Notes: generated by a model from the sequence alone, not told the origin. Counted from the first letter of the stretch, positions 1-14,200 are shown. The stretch: 64,000 nt of DNA from Diphasiastrum complanatum (GCA_029204225.1 CM055097.1:35216804-35280803); one strand, 5' to 3'. Made by a program: numbers and translations.

Positions 1-934
1 ATTATTTGGGAAAGTCAACAAGTATAAGAATGGAATCGACATCTTTTTCCAAAAATCGACTGTGTAAAAAAATTACAGGAAATTATCGACAACATTTTTT
101 AGATGTAAGAATAAATTTTGTTTAATGTTTTCAAATGCAATAAATTTTTGTGTAATAAAGTAGGTGGATTCATATAAATCTTATGTTACATAGCTTTATT
201 AAGCCAATAGAATTAGTTAATAATGTAAATTTGTAATATTTTGTCGGAAGCAAATTGAGATGCAAGATTCAATATGAAAATGTTAAATTTTTTACATTTT
301 GATTTTAATAATGATGAATAAATACTTGTATGATTTTTGTATTTTAAAAGAAGTAAAATGAAATGCATTTGTTAACACTTTATTATGGGCCACTCAAATA
401 ATGTATTAAAGCCTAGAGCCATAATAATCATTTCTAAAACCTAAAACCAAAATTTTTTTATATGAAAATAAAAACCTATAATTTAATTTTTGATAGGCTC
501 ATAACCTATAAGTGCTCAAACATGTTTTTTGGTAAGCATTGATTTCGAGGGTGAATCTACCAACATAATGGCATATTTGGAGTTGGATCTCTTTGGTTTG
601 CACCTTCTCCCCCACAAAATGATGAGAAATTTTAATGTGCTTTCTCCTTGTATGGAATTTAGGATTGTTTGCATGTTGTTAGCTTGATTGGTTGTCACAA
701 AATATCAATGGTACTTCCTTGGCCTCCATGACATGAAGCTCCTCAGTATAACTTTTTCAAACAAGATGTGGTGTCCTGAGGATTATTTTTGAGGGCTCGA
801 AAATCAGAATGGAGCCAATGAAGAGTTAGAAATCAGTTTTGATCTGTTTAATTAGTATAAGCTCCAAATGTGATGATGTAATTAATGTACAATTTATTTG
901 GTTTACTGTATATGGTTGTGATCGGGACGTGACT
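1..934. other. AT-rich stretch without recognisable gene
   Basis: Very AT-rich sequence. The only open frames are short and have no recognisable motif. I see no RNA gene or repeat boundary. Confidence 0.6.
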
Positions 935-1860
935 TGTTAGGATATATTGATCGGGCACTGATCCCGTAGACGACTACTTGGGTTAGCCGGGTAGCCACAC
1001 ATAGGAAGAATTAGCCTGTACCGAGTTTTTTACAGTACTTGCTGTATTTGGGGGCATGTCCCAAGTTTGTCGGTCGTTTGGTCATATTGGGCCCGACCTT
1101 AGTTTGACAGGTGGTAAGCCAGTTTTAGGACACCTGCCTTTTCATGCAGTTTGTGAATACTCTATATGTACAGTGTTTCTTTGTAATCTATTAACTTTTG
1201 TTGTGCCATCTTTGAGAGCTTGTGAGGAGTGGCTATGGTGATTGTGTGATGTGATCTGCATATTGCACTAGATTCTATCGGAATTTCAACTTGGTATCAG
1301 AGCGTCAGGGTGTTGCAAGTATGCACGATCCAGTGGAGCTATGAAATAGCGTCTTTCACCAGGAGAAATAGCACCCAAAGCGTCTCAGGAGAGAGGACTC
1401 CATACGGGGTATCGACAGTCCGGATGGCAGGAGACAGCAAAGTTTCTTCGATCGGAGCTTTGGGGAAGATTAGAACGATCGTCGTAGGTGGATTCCGGGG
1501 AGAATTCACGGAGAAACTTGCAGTTTTGGTGGTTTCAGGGAAATCATCGATGTTGGCTACGTTATTCACTGTCTGGATTGCCGTTTGGTGCAACGGGGCT
1601 TGCATGGCTATGCAAAGAGCAGTCACAAAAGAGCCATAGAAATTTACAGGAGCAGATTGGGTGGAAATCTGAGAAAATTGCAGAATTTTCAGATTCTATG
1701 AGCTATTGAAAACTTTCTCAGAAAATCGGATCGTTAGCGGACAACTGGACACCAATCGAATAGTTGTAAATTTGATCACTGAGCTAGAGGAAGGGCGACC
1801 TCAATCAGATGATGAGCTGCAAGAGAAACCACAAAGAAATGTGGTTTGCCAATAAAGTCT
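935..1860 (+). mobile_element. Degenerate LTR retrotransposon remnant (LTR, PBS, decayed leader)
   Basis: The sequence TTGGTATCAGAGC at 1292-1304 matches the primer-binding site of plant LTR elements primed by initiator tRNA-Met. Just upstream, a segment from about 935 (TGTTAGG) to about 1288 (TTTCA) has the TG...CA limits expected of a 5' LTR of about 354 bp. Downstream sequence to about 1860 is open only in short pieces and would be the leader and start of gag, but I recognise no gag motif. No second LTR is visible. The LTR limits are inferred from the PBS position only. Confidence 0.35.
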
Positions 1861-4800
1861 TTGTTTTGATGATAATCATACTTTAATACTCCAATCTTGA
1901 CTCATACTTCTTTGCTTTATTGTCCTAGCAATTCATTTGCATCTCTCAGGTGCTTAAAATTGTCACAGACAACTACCTAATTGTTCAAGTTTGTAGCCCA
2001 ATTATTTTATTTTAATCCATTTCCCTATCGTCTAATACATCATTAATATAGCCACTTTTATCTTGTCAAAATTGGATGCATATCCATAACCATTAAGAAA
2101 CTTTTGTAAAGGCTTTTTGATTCAACATATGAATCAAGAATACAACAAGAACAGTCTCTACTAGTCACAAGATTGATTAATCATCTAGTTTTGTGCTTTT
2201 TTTTGTCCTATCACTTCAAGATTTTCTACTGTTTTGTAAAAGCAATAAAAATACAAGCATTTGACGTGAGATGTGACTGCCATTTTGCATTGATATTTTC
2301 AATCAATTGTTAAAGAAATACAACAAACAAGCATCCCAGTCTATAATGGAGTTGCCCTATTGCCTTAATATTTTGTACTACTCACTTATAATGTTTTCTA
2401 CTACTCGCATTAGCAATAAAAGTAAAACAACCAATTTCTTGTTACTAGTGCCAAGTTGCCTCATGGTTTTTACTGATCATACAAATGATTATATAAACAT
2501 GCATCAAATTTGATGGTACAACTACCATGTCGCCCAAATCACACAGGCAAATAAAAGGAGAGCTACACAATTTTGAGAGAATGGGCCTCGATATAAAGAA
2601 AGGCCTAGAATAATAGTATAAGAGGATTTATGTCAAGGTGAAGTTGTAGCTACAATGGGACAACAATCGAGTCCGAGAGATATTGATTTACCAATCGATC
2701 TATCTTTGGCTCTACACTTTTGCTACCTTGTGTCTTGATCTATATCACACCTATGACTTCAAGGGGAGCTAAGGAAATTTAAATGACTGGTCATTGAGAG
2801 AGCAAAGCTACAAAATAAATCCAAGAAAAAAAAACAAGTTTGCAAAGTCAAATGTTGTACATTCAGACCTTCAAGGAAAGATCGATCTGGTGAGCAAAGG
2901 TCTATTAGACCCTTCAAGAGTTCTTACACGAGTACTCAAACATTATCATATGTTGAAATGTTTGATGGGGACGATAGAACATGGATGAAGTCTAGGCCGC
3001 AGTAGAAATGCAGGCCGTTGTTCCACCAAATGAAGATCGTGGAAAAATGATATACGATCTGAATTACTTAGAAAGCAGAATTAGAATAGTTCTGATTTGT
3101 TGAAATTCAGTATATGTGTCGTAGACAAACCATAAGGAGAAGAACGATTAGGCGTCTGAGAGAGCCGTGCACTTCTCTATTACTGATATTCTGATCGAAA
3201 GAAATGTGAATCAATTAGGCGTCTATGACAACCATGCATTTCTTCATTTGTGGAGTTATTGATAGTAGAGGAGAAAGAGTAAGAGGCATTCAAGCATGAA
3301 TACAATTGATAAGAAGAACATCAATAACAACTATTAGATCACAAGACAATCGCGCAAAACACATGATTCAACTTACAAAAACAAGTAATTGCTATAATCT
3401 TGAATACTTTTACTCTCTCTATAAGATCTCTAACTCTGAGGAGTCAGATACTGGAAAACCAATTTTGGTCGTTTGATCACTATCTAATTTCTATTGATTC
3501 GATTCCTTGTCTCTATTCGCTCAGTTCCTTATATAGTTGTTGGATGATCTTGTGTTATTCTAATTTTACAATCACAAGATCATTAATAGTTGTTTAATTG
3601 AACAATAGATCGGTTATTAACTGGAGCGTGAAGACATACACAGGCTGTACATGAAATCTCGTGTAAACCTACAGTATGTCGCAGTCCTCGCATTCTTTGA
3701 AAAAATGTTGCATTTGGTGCCCGAAAGACTCTGTCACAGTCTTCGCATTTTTCGCCTGTTGAAGATTGCATGTAAAAATACAGACTCTTGCGAAAAACAG
3801 TTCATTTCTGCAGACTGCTCTGAGAGAGTGATTTCCTTAAGTGTATTGGAGGGCAGTTAAGATGAGTAGGAGTAAGATTAACTCCAACAACGCCTACATC
3901 AATCACAAATAGAACAGAAATCTGCTACACGAGTCAGTTCTCATAAGTACAAGTAGAGTATCGAAGGTGCGTGATTGAGCAACAAGAGACTGGACAATGT
4001 CAAGTATGTAGATCATTGAATGTAGAAGATGAAAAGCGCACAGTTTTTCTGTCCTGCTTATGAAGACATCCGAAAAACACACAGCATCAATCCATTAAAT
4101 ATACTTCGTAAAAGTGTTTTTAAAAATGAGAAAGTTGTCTGAAAAGGCTTGAAATCCAAATGAATAGACTGTACAAACTGTAAATAAAGAGCATAGTTAT
4201 TATCCATTTATTTGACACACAGCTTTGGCATGTTTCTTTTGGTCCTACAGGCATTTCTGTGACTCAAGTCAGATTATAAATTATGTAGCCTTAAAACAAG
4301 TTACGGTTTCAAACTTCATGTGAATTTAAAACAAGAGGTGACAAAGCTGCAAATTGTTTTTCAGCATATTGCAGCCAAGCCTATAGCAGGATTCCACAGT
4401 TCTTGGTCTAAGTTTGTCCATTTTAAAAAGTAAGAGATGCATTAATTTGCTTATATAGATAAATGGAGAACATTAAATTGGTACTAGAAATGCAATTTGA
4501 GAATATAGGATAAATCAGATGCATTTTTTAACTAAGTGAACAGTGAAGTAATGCTTAGTATTATACATAATCCACAATATAATGCCTAATCCAGAGTGAG
4601 GTACTGCAACAAGTGACAAATGTGCTAACCATAAGTATCACATTTTGGGTAAATATTAAATCAGAACACAATAATGGTAACAGCATAGCCCTGTCACCAA
4701 CTCATTTGCCTGCTATAGCACACTGCCCATATCAGGTTAAGGCCCCCTTCTCTGCACTAAATGCATCTTGGTTTCCAAGGGGGGGCCTGAACCTGGGACC

Positions 4801-5140
4801 AAAACTCTTGGATCTTCTCTGCACTAAATGGCGGAATCAATAGTTAACCAAATGCAAGTTGATAAAGTGTGAAATTGGACTTCATTTTTAGTAATACTGA
4901 AAGCTTTCAATTACAGTGAATTAATCTTGGGAAATCTCTCATGCTTGGTGGGCACCTACTTCAATGAGGTCTTCAAAATGTGAACTATCACTGAAGACTT
5001 ACAGCTTATATTACATATTGACATAAAAAAATCATGGGAAAGCATCACTGTACAAGTCATTCTAGGCTGGCTGCACGAGGGTTGTTTGCAAAATTTCCAT
5101 CAAGTTCAACATTTTGCTTGTGTGTAGAAGCCAGGCACAA
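1861..5140. other. Downstream flank of host gene 1; no gene recognised
   Basis: About 3.3 kb with only short open frames lacking recognisable domains. An imperfect direct repeat (ATTAGGCGTCT followed by similar sequence) occurs near 3150 and 3215. The part nearest 5140 would hold the 3' UTR of the minus-strand TPR gene, but I could not choose a poly(A) site. Confidence 0.45.
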
Positions 5141-5215
5141 CTAGATGGAGCCAGTTGGCAATGGGAATAACCTTTCCTCAATCCTTTTAAGGAAGTGATG
5201 CTCTTGTTCTATTTC
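5141..5215 (-). CDS. Gene 1 exon 6, candidate terminal exon
   Basis: After a possible acceptor (TTCTGTCTGAAAAG) the phase-0 frame reads 24 residues, charged and helical at first ([16 protein letters not shown]), then TAG. The phase and the helical character fit the C-terminus of a TPR protein, but the acceptor is weak and no motif confirms it. If it is wrong, the true end lies elsewhere below 5828. Confidence 0.4.
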   Translation of the reverse strand, partial: EIEQEHHFLKRIEERLFPLPTGSI

Positions 5216-8200
5216 CTTTTCAGACAGAACCCATGGCATTTGTATCATAAAATTTCAATGCCCTGAATAAATCAAGATCATTATATTTGCCAACTACCAA
5301 GATACATGATGTACATCGTTTTCTGAAGTCAGGAGTATCTCCACCACACTGTTCAGAAACTCCAGAGCTCATTGTCCAATGCATCGATGCAGTCAAGGCA
5401 AAATTTAGACTGTGTTACATGCTGCCTCAAGTTTCTGGACTTTATGCTGCGAGACAGATAAGCTGGTCAATGAAATGTAGATTACAGTCATTACCAATAT
5501 TGCCTCAGGTTTGTCAATTGGAGCAAAAAAATAACAAACTGGCTTGCCTGAGTGATCCAGAGTTACAACATTTAATATGTAGATGCCAAATGTTGCCTCA
5601 ATCTATGAAACTTGGCACAGAAATAGACACAAGTAAAAAGAATAGATAGAATGTATAAATGTACCAAAGCCTCAATCCAGAAGCAGAAACCATTCAGAAA
5701 ACATGACAAAAGACTGACGCTGATATATCCAAGTACTCAGGAAACATATCGAAGATAAAAATTTATCTATACATAAAAAACGGGGAACACAAGTTTTCAT
5801 GATTCCGGATCCAGATAGAAGAAGGGGGTTTACTTGAAAGGACTTAGAACGTCTTAACGAAGTGTCAAATGAGCATGCCTTTGCATATACAGACAAAGCC
5901 TCTGCATATTTCCCCATAACTGTATAGGCTTCTCCTTGCCGTAAATAGGCCTGTAGTCAACACGGTCAACGTGGATTATTTTACTTCACGTTTATCATGT
6001 TGAAGCAATACTCACTTAGCAATGCAAAAAGCATTATTTACAGTCAGTGTGATATATGCAAACCGCTTAAAAGCATCTTCTATAAAATTCATTTGCTTTT
6101 AAAATATATGTTTATAACTGACATATACCAACATCTCTGGTCCTTGAAATCCACAACAATTTGACCGCTGTTATAAATTTGACTCACAACTTAACAGGCA
6201 TGGAGATAAGACAGGAAACCAGGTATGGCTTCCAAGCGCTAGAGCATCTCATCCGGTATTTGGGAGGTCCTGGGTTCGAATCCTGTCTGTCCATCCATAT
6301 TATGATTTATGGATTTCTAACATGGTATCAGAGCCAAGTTAGACCTAACAGTTCATGGTGTCAAAGCCATGGTTAGGTGGCCCAAGTTGTGAGGCAGGTG
6401 ACAGCCCAACCAAGTGTGGCTTGAGGGGGGGTGTTGGAATATGAATCCACACTCTAGAGAAAACTATCAAACAGGGCGGATAGCGCAGTGGTAGAGCATC
6501 CCATCCGGTATGAGGGAGGTTCTGGGTTCGAATCCTGTCTGTCCATCCATATTATGATTTATGGATTTCTAACAGGCATGGCTGGAAATATTAATCATTA
6601 AGCCACAAAAAGCAAGCAATGTAAAAAGCCCACAGCCAAAAGGTCCCAAAAAGACCTGTTCGCAACTGTTATTGAAAGATAGTTGAAGCCCCCTGCCAGA
6701 CCACATAGAGAATGGTGCACCTGGGACTTTAAACTTTGCACAGCAGGTCATCATATTTGCATTAAGCTTAGACCAGCATATATTCGTCATTAACAATGGC
6801 TGGTTATGTTTGGCATTTTCAGGTGTCCATTGGAAGCGAAATAGAAAGAAAAAGCACATCAGTTCAGCAAGATTGTAAGCTTGGCCGAAATATGTTCAGC
6901 TGATGTCGTCTTCAATTTGCAGAAGTTATGCTAGGCCAGTTGTGATATACTGTTAGTGAATACAAATTAGCAGGAAATTCCCCACTAGCAAGTGCAGGCA
7001 AAGCCACTTGATGGACTCGATAGTGCAGTGATGATATTGATGGAGTTGATGATAAATACACGCAATAATGTAAATATGCATTCATGGGTGGTTTTCCTGC
7101 ATGTCTGTAACCTCATGTTCTGTTGGTTGTTTGTGATTAACACAGGCTTTAGCCTCATCCTTTTTTATAAGTTTGAACAGCCTCTAGCAGTGTAAATGAA
7201 ACAAAAACTCAAAATGACCAGTTTATGCAGCACGGCACACTTAATAATGTCTTCAACACAAAAATATAGATGTATTTCCTTGTATTACTTTGAATATTAA
7301 ACTTCCCAAGATGAGTCTGAATACAAACTGTTCCTGCTCATTCCTCATCACCAACAAACTCTTCATTTCCTAGATTTGAATTCTAAAAAAGTTTGACAGG
7401 ATGATGTCCACATGACGTCATAACTAGAAAATAACAACTAGGTTAATTAGAAAGACCATGCCTAGAGAGCATCAAAGGCAATCTTACCCCAGCCCACATT
7501 GGAGCAAGTTGCACTGCTTCAAGAGCATCTTTCAACGAGCTTTCTAGGTCACCTTTTTCCAGCTTTACAGCAGACCTAAATACAGCATTGCAAACAACCA
7601 AAGTTCTCATGTCAAGCTTGCTTACAAAAATGAAGTCCTATTGAGGGCGGCATCTCCAATACTTTTTTCCAGGCAAATTTCTTACACTATTCAAATTTGA
7701 AGACCACCTGTCAAACTTAATCTACAGAAAGCTAATCTGCATGGATCAGGCTGCAACGATGTCCAACCTATTTGCATATAAAAAATGTAATCCTCCTGAA
7801 GGTCTCAACTGTATAGCCTGCAGGATATGCAAAGAAACTATTTTAAGGTTCTTACAGCTTGTTATGAATTCACTAACATAGCATCCCTCAGGGGTGTGAC
7901 AATACATTAAAGTAAGAGCTTCATAAATAGCTGGGACTTGCAAGGTGGCACTGAGGGTGTATCATAAGGCTTTGGATGATATAAAAAAGAACAAACAGAG
8001 CATGCAAGTAAATATATTAGCTTTGGACATGCAACAGAATATCTCTGTAAAAGACTTTCAACATCTTCATGCAAGTTCTGATTAGACTCATCTGCTAAGT
8101 ATATTAGCTTTGGCTCTAGACTTGTAGACAGATGGTCTTTCAACTCCACCATTCTAGATATCAGTTAGCATCTTATGCAAGTAATATAATCATGATTGCA

Positions 8201-11200
8201 AACCATCAGACTTAATAGACTAGTATATGCTTGTAACCAAACTTTAGCACAATAAAAGCAATTCTCCCATAAGGAAGATTCAAATAAAAGATGACACTAT
8301 CCATCCACTTGAAACTAGCCAGCTACAGGCCACTTTAGAAACTCTAGAAAAATGTAAAATCAATGCCAATTTACTGCCCTAAGCCTGTCTGGTTCAGAAA
8401 TGTGTCACCTACATTCCTCTGAGCACCAAATCTATGCACAATTTGACACTTTCCTCTTTGTGCAGTTTTGAAGTGCATGTATCTCGGGTCACACATTCTT
8501 AGCCTTACTCAGAATATGCTGCAACTAACGAAACGTTCTTTAAAAAGGCTGCTGCAGATTGCAGGCCTCAAGTAAATTGAAAATTTTCTGATCTGCTGAA
8601 CCTCCGAGCTACACAAAGCCTTGTGGACATTAACTAGTGGCAACCAGCTAAAAGTGCTAGGACAATCACACCATATGCCTCCCAGTTTAACACAGGTCAA
8701 TTCAAGAATTTGGCAATACTCATTGTGGTAGTTAGCCCCTTTTGACATTGCTATCTACAAAGTGATGCAAACACTCTTGTACATTTGCATACGGGCTTAG
8801 CAAGTACACAACAACATAAAAACTAACCCAACATAATCAGAGAAGTCCAGTCCAACAGCCTTGAAGGAGAACTTCTTTGTTATGGGCTTGCAACCCGAAT
8901 TTCATGGGTTTTATATCTGTTTGTTTTGAAGCTGTCTTCCACCTCATGCCTAGATATAGCCCAGATTAGATTGGATTATTAGACAGTGTAAGTGGACAAA
9001 GTAATGCCTGAACTTGTAACTTAACACAAAGCAGTTTAGACACCATCCATATTTCAAATGTTTATTCCCATATTTATGCTATCCTTTCAAATAGAGTTTA
9101 AAATCCCCCTAAATATTGAAACGTTTACTGTACAAATATAGAACAATTTTCTTTGAGTAGAATACTGTTCCAAATGGCACCTCTGAGTACAAGCTCTCCG
9201 CTAAAGAAAGATTTCCATGTTCAAATGCTGCATTGCCTTGCTGCTTGAGTGCAAGTGCTTTCAGATTGTTTTCGTGATCATAAGCCCCACATTGAACTTC
9301 CAACAGGCGAGCCACATGAGATGCAGTATTGCAATGGCTTACAAATATCTCTGCAGGAAGGACTACCAAGTTCGGACCTGCCCCACAGCGCCCTGCAAAA
9401 CCATCACTCCATTTAGATTATTTGGGCAGATTTTAACAAGAATTTAAACTCGCTAACAAAAAGGTTGCAGCAATCATGACCTCACAATCACCTTTAAACT
9501 TTAACTTATGCTCTTCACCTTGCTCTGATGGAATCACATTGGAATGAATTGTGAAATTCTGATAAACCGAGTGGCCTTTAGAGACAAATGAAAACTTATT
9601 GTGATGTTTAGGACAAATACTAGTAATCAAGACACAAAGATTCCTGCTAATTCCTTGGTTTCGATATGTTGCCTGATTGAAATAAATGCACCTAAAAGGT
9701 ATTCTCAATAGCTTATAGAACTGTAAACACACAAGCAAAATCCTACTTATGTGAAGGCAAAAGCAGAAACTGAACTTTAAGTTGCATTCTGCTCCTGATC
9801 AAGCTGTGTTCAAGATAGACTATCTTTGATGCATTATAGTTTTTGTTAAAAAATGCTTTTTACTTTTGAGGCTAATATATGCCTGTACCTTAAGCAGAAA
9901 CAGAACCCAATCCGAATTGAAAGTTGCTCACTAACTTGGAATAATAAAAAGCAATAATACTTTCCATCTTGCAAAAAGGGTTGTTCTTTTCATCTGGAAC
10001 CCCATAAGAACTCACACAAATCCACCTATTCTCCTCCTCTATGGCTGATTTTCACAGACCCCTGTCTCTGGTGCCTGTTGATCTGTCTACACTGGCTCCA
10101 TCATGAATGTTGATCCGTCTATGCTGCTCGATCATGAATTTGGTTAGCAGAATCCCATACAGTAGGTAACACACTTCACATGTGCTAGCTTTTCCAATGA
10201 TCCATGCTTTTCAGGTTGGTTGATCACCTCTTTCGTTGTAGCAGATCAGGAGCAAAGGCAGAAGCAGCATGCGCACTGGGATGGGCCAGAAGTGGCAAAA
10301 TGAGATCTTAATATTGGGCTGAGAAGTAGGTTTTTTCAAGTCACAGGACTGCAACTCATCGACTTCATGGCAGTAAGGTGGGCCGAAATGCACCTTTTTT
10401 CAAAGCAGGTTGCCTTCCAAAGAATGTGGACTGTTCCATTGCCTTCTTCCACAAAAGTGGATTTTCTAAGCAACGATTCCAGATAGAACTTCACGCAAAA
10501 GGGCTTCAGTCCCCCCTTCACAATAGGGATGTACAGGACATATTAAACTTCAGGACATCACCACGAGGGGACCTGGGGTTTGCAGGTTACTTGTCAAGCA
10601 GCAAAAATTGGCTTTTCAAAAAACTTCAACGGCTTTCACAAATCACATTTCTACGCAGGATTGAAAGGCATCATCACATGAGTTGCAAACTACAATTTAG
10701 ATTCTTTACCTCCCAATGTGATCCTCCCAACCGATGGTCTAGTGAACGGCTAGAAACCTCCAAAGCCGATCATTATAGGAGATACTACGGTAGCCAGAAC
10801 GTAGAGAGCACAGTCGATCAATAGTCCGAATAAGTTGACATGGGAGGGGAGATGTTAGGGACCCAACTCCCTTGGGTCCCAAACCCAGACTTGAGACCAG
10901 ACGATGACTGGGCCTGTAGACTTGACCGGTGACTCGTGAACCTGCATGGTTGCCACGTGTCATGATCCAGGAGTGCACATGGCTTGGAGTCTCTCTCCTT
11001 GGGGGCCAGGATGTATTGCTAGCGTGAGGCAGGAGATGGCTGAGAGCCTCGGCGGTGGTATGGGATGCCGTCTGGGATGGAGGTCGGATCCAGCTTGATA
11101 CGGTCACAGGCCAGGGCACGGTGGGTGGACCCGGATTAGGTCCTATGGCGGGGTGGAACATGAATCGTTTGGTCTCTTGTGGTTGACCGGCACCTGGAGG

Positions 11201-14200
11201 TTTGCAGTAAGTAAGTTTGTAACATATGGTATCAGAGCCACTGCATGTTGAAAGCAGGTGCGTTGATCCATAGAGCTTTTCTTGCAATTTATGACGCTTC
11301 TGACGGATTTCAAAACGGGTTTAAAACATATTTTTTATGCATGTTTTTCTATTCTTCCTTCTGCTGTTTTTTTTGAAAAATTGAAGTAAAAAAGTTTTTT
11401 TAAAAAAAATGGTTGGGGCCCTAAGGAGGACCTGCCACGTGGCACTGTCCAAGGTGGGACAGGTGGCGGTTCTTCCTACTGAGAATCTGCTCAGAAATCG
11501 TGGATTCTTAGTCGCGATGGGGCCCTCCTCAGATCCGAACAAAAACGAGTTTTCTTCATCGCTGTTTGACCAGCGGGAGTGTCAAGAAAGCTGGTAAGAA
11601 TTCTGCCACGTGGCATCATATGGGCCAGGAGAGGTGGCAGCAGGAAGCAACCTCCTATTCCGATGAATGTCAGATCTCCAACTACAGAAATCAAGGCCCT
11701 CCCTGGAAACTTACATCAATTTTCCTCTCCCTATTGCTGTCTGCCAGCGATGGACAGGTAGAAGGAAAAACTAAAGTTAGAAGGGAGAAAGGGAACTGTA
11801 GGCCACTTGGCAGGTTGCTGGAAGTGACCAGTATGCTGAGGTGGAAGTTAGGTGGCAAGGCAAAGCCACTTGGCAGTTGGTAGGCTAGCATGAAGAGGGA
11901 GGTATGCCTCTTCTATGCTACTGTGTTATGTGAAAAGTGGTGGAGGTGGTGGTGCATCCTTCTCTTTGCTTCCTCTTATTCCTCTTGGCAGCCATGGACA
12001 ATACCATTTGGTTTGTGAAGAGACAGCAAGAGTAGCCTTGTATCTACCTTCCTTGAGTAGCTTTTGATTCTCTTCTGTCTTCTCTTCTTAATTCACCTCT
12101 CTTCTCTTAGTAAAAATGGAGCCTACTCCTACTACACAGCCTATGTCCCCTGTTCATGAGGCTGCAGTATCTGCCTCTGTCTTAGACCCTGATGCTTTGA
12201 TGCTGGCTATTAACAATCTACAGCAACAAATTGTGGATATGCAAGCAAAGCACAGTCGGGATCAGTAGGACCTCAAGGAATTGATGCAGCTAAGGCAATT
12301 GGTGCATCAACCCTTGTTTACTCTTGAAGTTTTTGCTGGGGAAAAGAAGGATAGAACCCCAGAGGCGGTCTTGCAATGGCTGGATCGATGGAATTCACAT
12401 TTTTCCATGCACGATTCATCCAAGGACAACAAGATCAATCTAGCCGTCATGTACCTGCGAGGTAAAGCATTTACCTGGTGGCAAGATATAAGGGGTAAGC
12501 CTGAAGTTCCTAGGAATTGGGAGGATTTTTGTAAGGCCTTTAAGGCGGCCTTCCTTCCTATTCTAGATGATTTTGAATTTTACCGTCAGTATGCAACGAT
12601 CCATATGGGGAACCGGCCCTTGGATTAGTATTTGCAAGAATTTCAAGAGGTCTATTCTCGTTTTGCAACTAGAATAGATCCTTTGCTAGTAAAGTTGCAT
12701 TTCATACTGGGGTTGCCAAGAGACTACCAGCTAGAGGTCAGGAGGAACCAGCCTCTACGGAAAGGGTAAGAGGCCTTTCTTTCCAACTCATTTGAAAGAT
12801 AAGGCAAGGGAAGGGGCTCACTCATAGAATTGAATGGAAAGGTTGATATTTCTACTCCGTATATGCTTTCTGCTTTGGAAACTGTTAAATGTATGGATAT
12901 TGTGGATTACAGTTCTTATTTATGTTGGTTAAAAGATTTTACTTACCATGAAGAACGTAGTTTGCAATTTTACAATCTCCAAATGGAATTAATGTCTAAT
13001 AACCTAAAACAAGAAAACTCGCCGGAAGGTGAAATTTTTAGGAAACTTGGACAAGAATTTAACGATGTATTTCTTGAGCAGCTTTTTGAGGGTCTTCCCC
13101 CCTCTAGGGGTGTTGACCATGGTATTAAACTGATTCCTGGTAGTTCTCCTATATCATTGTATCCATATAGGATGAGTACTACTGAAGAGGATGAAATTTA
13201 TAGGCAACTGCAAAACTACCTTAAGATGGGCCATGTTAGGCCTAGTAAATCTCCCTGGGGGGCACCTGTGCTCCTTGTTGATAAAAAAGACGGAAATACT
13301 CGTCTTTGTGTGGACTTTAAAAAGTTGAATAAGTTAACGATTAAAAACCGTTATCCTTTGCCGCGAATGGATGAACTGGTTGATCGATTGCATGGTGCAA
13401 AGTACTTCACCAAAATCGATTTGAGATCCAGGGTATCATCAAATTTGCATAAAGATTGAGGATATTGAAAAAACCGAGTTTAGAACTAGGTACGGCCATT
13501 ACGAGTTTCTGGTTTTACCATTTGGCTTGACAAATGCTCCAGCGACTTTCCAGCAGATGATGAACGATCTTCTTCGTCCATATCTGGGAAAGTTCGTAAT
13601 AGTCTACTTAGATGATATTCTCATCTATAGTAAGACCATGGAGGAGCATGAGGAGCATCTCAGGACTGTCTTAAAGTTACTTAGACAAGAGAAGCTCTTT
13701 GCCAAGGAATCCAAATGTGTGTTCTTCCAGAAAAGGTTGTTATACCTTGGTCACATTATTTCGGACCATGGGTTGGAAATTGACCCAAATAAAGTCCGAC
13801 AAGTACGTGAATGGCCTATCCCTAAAACCATCCGTGAGGTTAAGTCTTTTTTGGGCTTTACGGGGTTTTTTCATAGATTCATCTTGAACTATGCGTTAAT
13901 TGCATTGGCCTTGACGAATGTCCTCAGAGGGGCTAAAAGAGTTAGCCGGCACAGTAAGTTCAGTCCTCCAATTACTTGGACTGAAGAGTTGAATCAAAGT
14001 TTTGAGAACCTCAAATACTATGTAACTACAGCGCCTATTCTACACATAGTGGATCCTAACAAGCCGTATGTACTTGAAACGGATGCCAGTGACTATGCTA
14101 TAGGCGCAGTACTATATCAGGATGGTAGGCCGGTGGCTTTTGAAAGCAAGAAGTTGGACCCTGCTCAAAGGCAGTACTACACCTATGACAAGGAACTTTT

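Larger units (their letters stand above)
6197..6579 (+). mobile_element. TRIM-like miniature LTR retrotransposon with tRNA-like LTR
   Basis: About 380 bp. A decayed 5' LTR ends GGATTTCTAACA at 6322 and is directly followed by the PBS TGGTATCAGAGCC (6323-6335). A non-coding core of about 100 bp follows, then a G-run polypurine tract (6423-6431) and a 143-bp 3' LTR (6432-6574) with TGTTGG...CTAACA limits. About 90 bp at the 3' end of both LTRs is nearly identical. GGCAT at 6197-6201 and 6575-6579 is a possible 5-bp target duplication. The element has LTR, PBS and PPT but no protein, which defines a TRIM. It lies in intron 4 of gene 1, opposite to gene orientation. Confidence 0.7.

Noticed and set aside
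2951-3889. Solo LTR (TGTTG...CAACA)
   Set aside because: The ends look right, but the flanking bases (TCATA and ACGCC) do not match as a target duplication, and there is no PBS, PPT or second copy.
5287-5649. Plus-strand ORF with recurring LPQ words
   Set aside because: The similarity among the three LPQ stretches is only a few residues. The region is antisense to the intron before the candidate exon 6 of gene 1.
6474-6545. Functional tRNA gene
   Set aside because: The A and B boxes are good, but the anticodon arm does not form a normal 5-bp stem with a 7-nt loop, and the segment lies wholly inside an LTR repeated at 6235-6322.
10378-10824. 148-codon plus-strand ORF
   Set aside because: No domain and odd composition, and it lies inside intron 1 beside an LTR. 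Long frames like this occur by chance.
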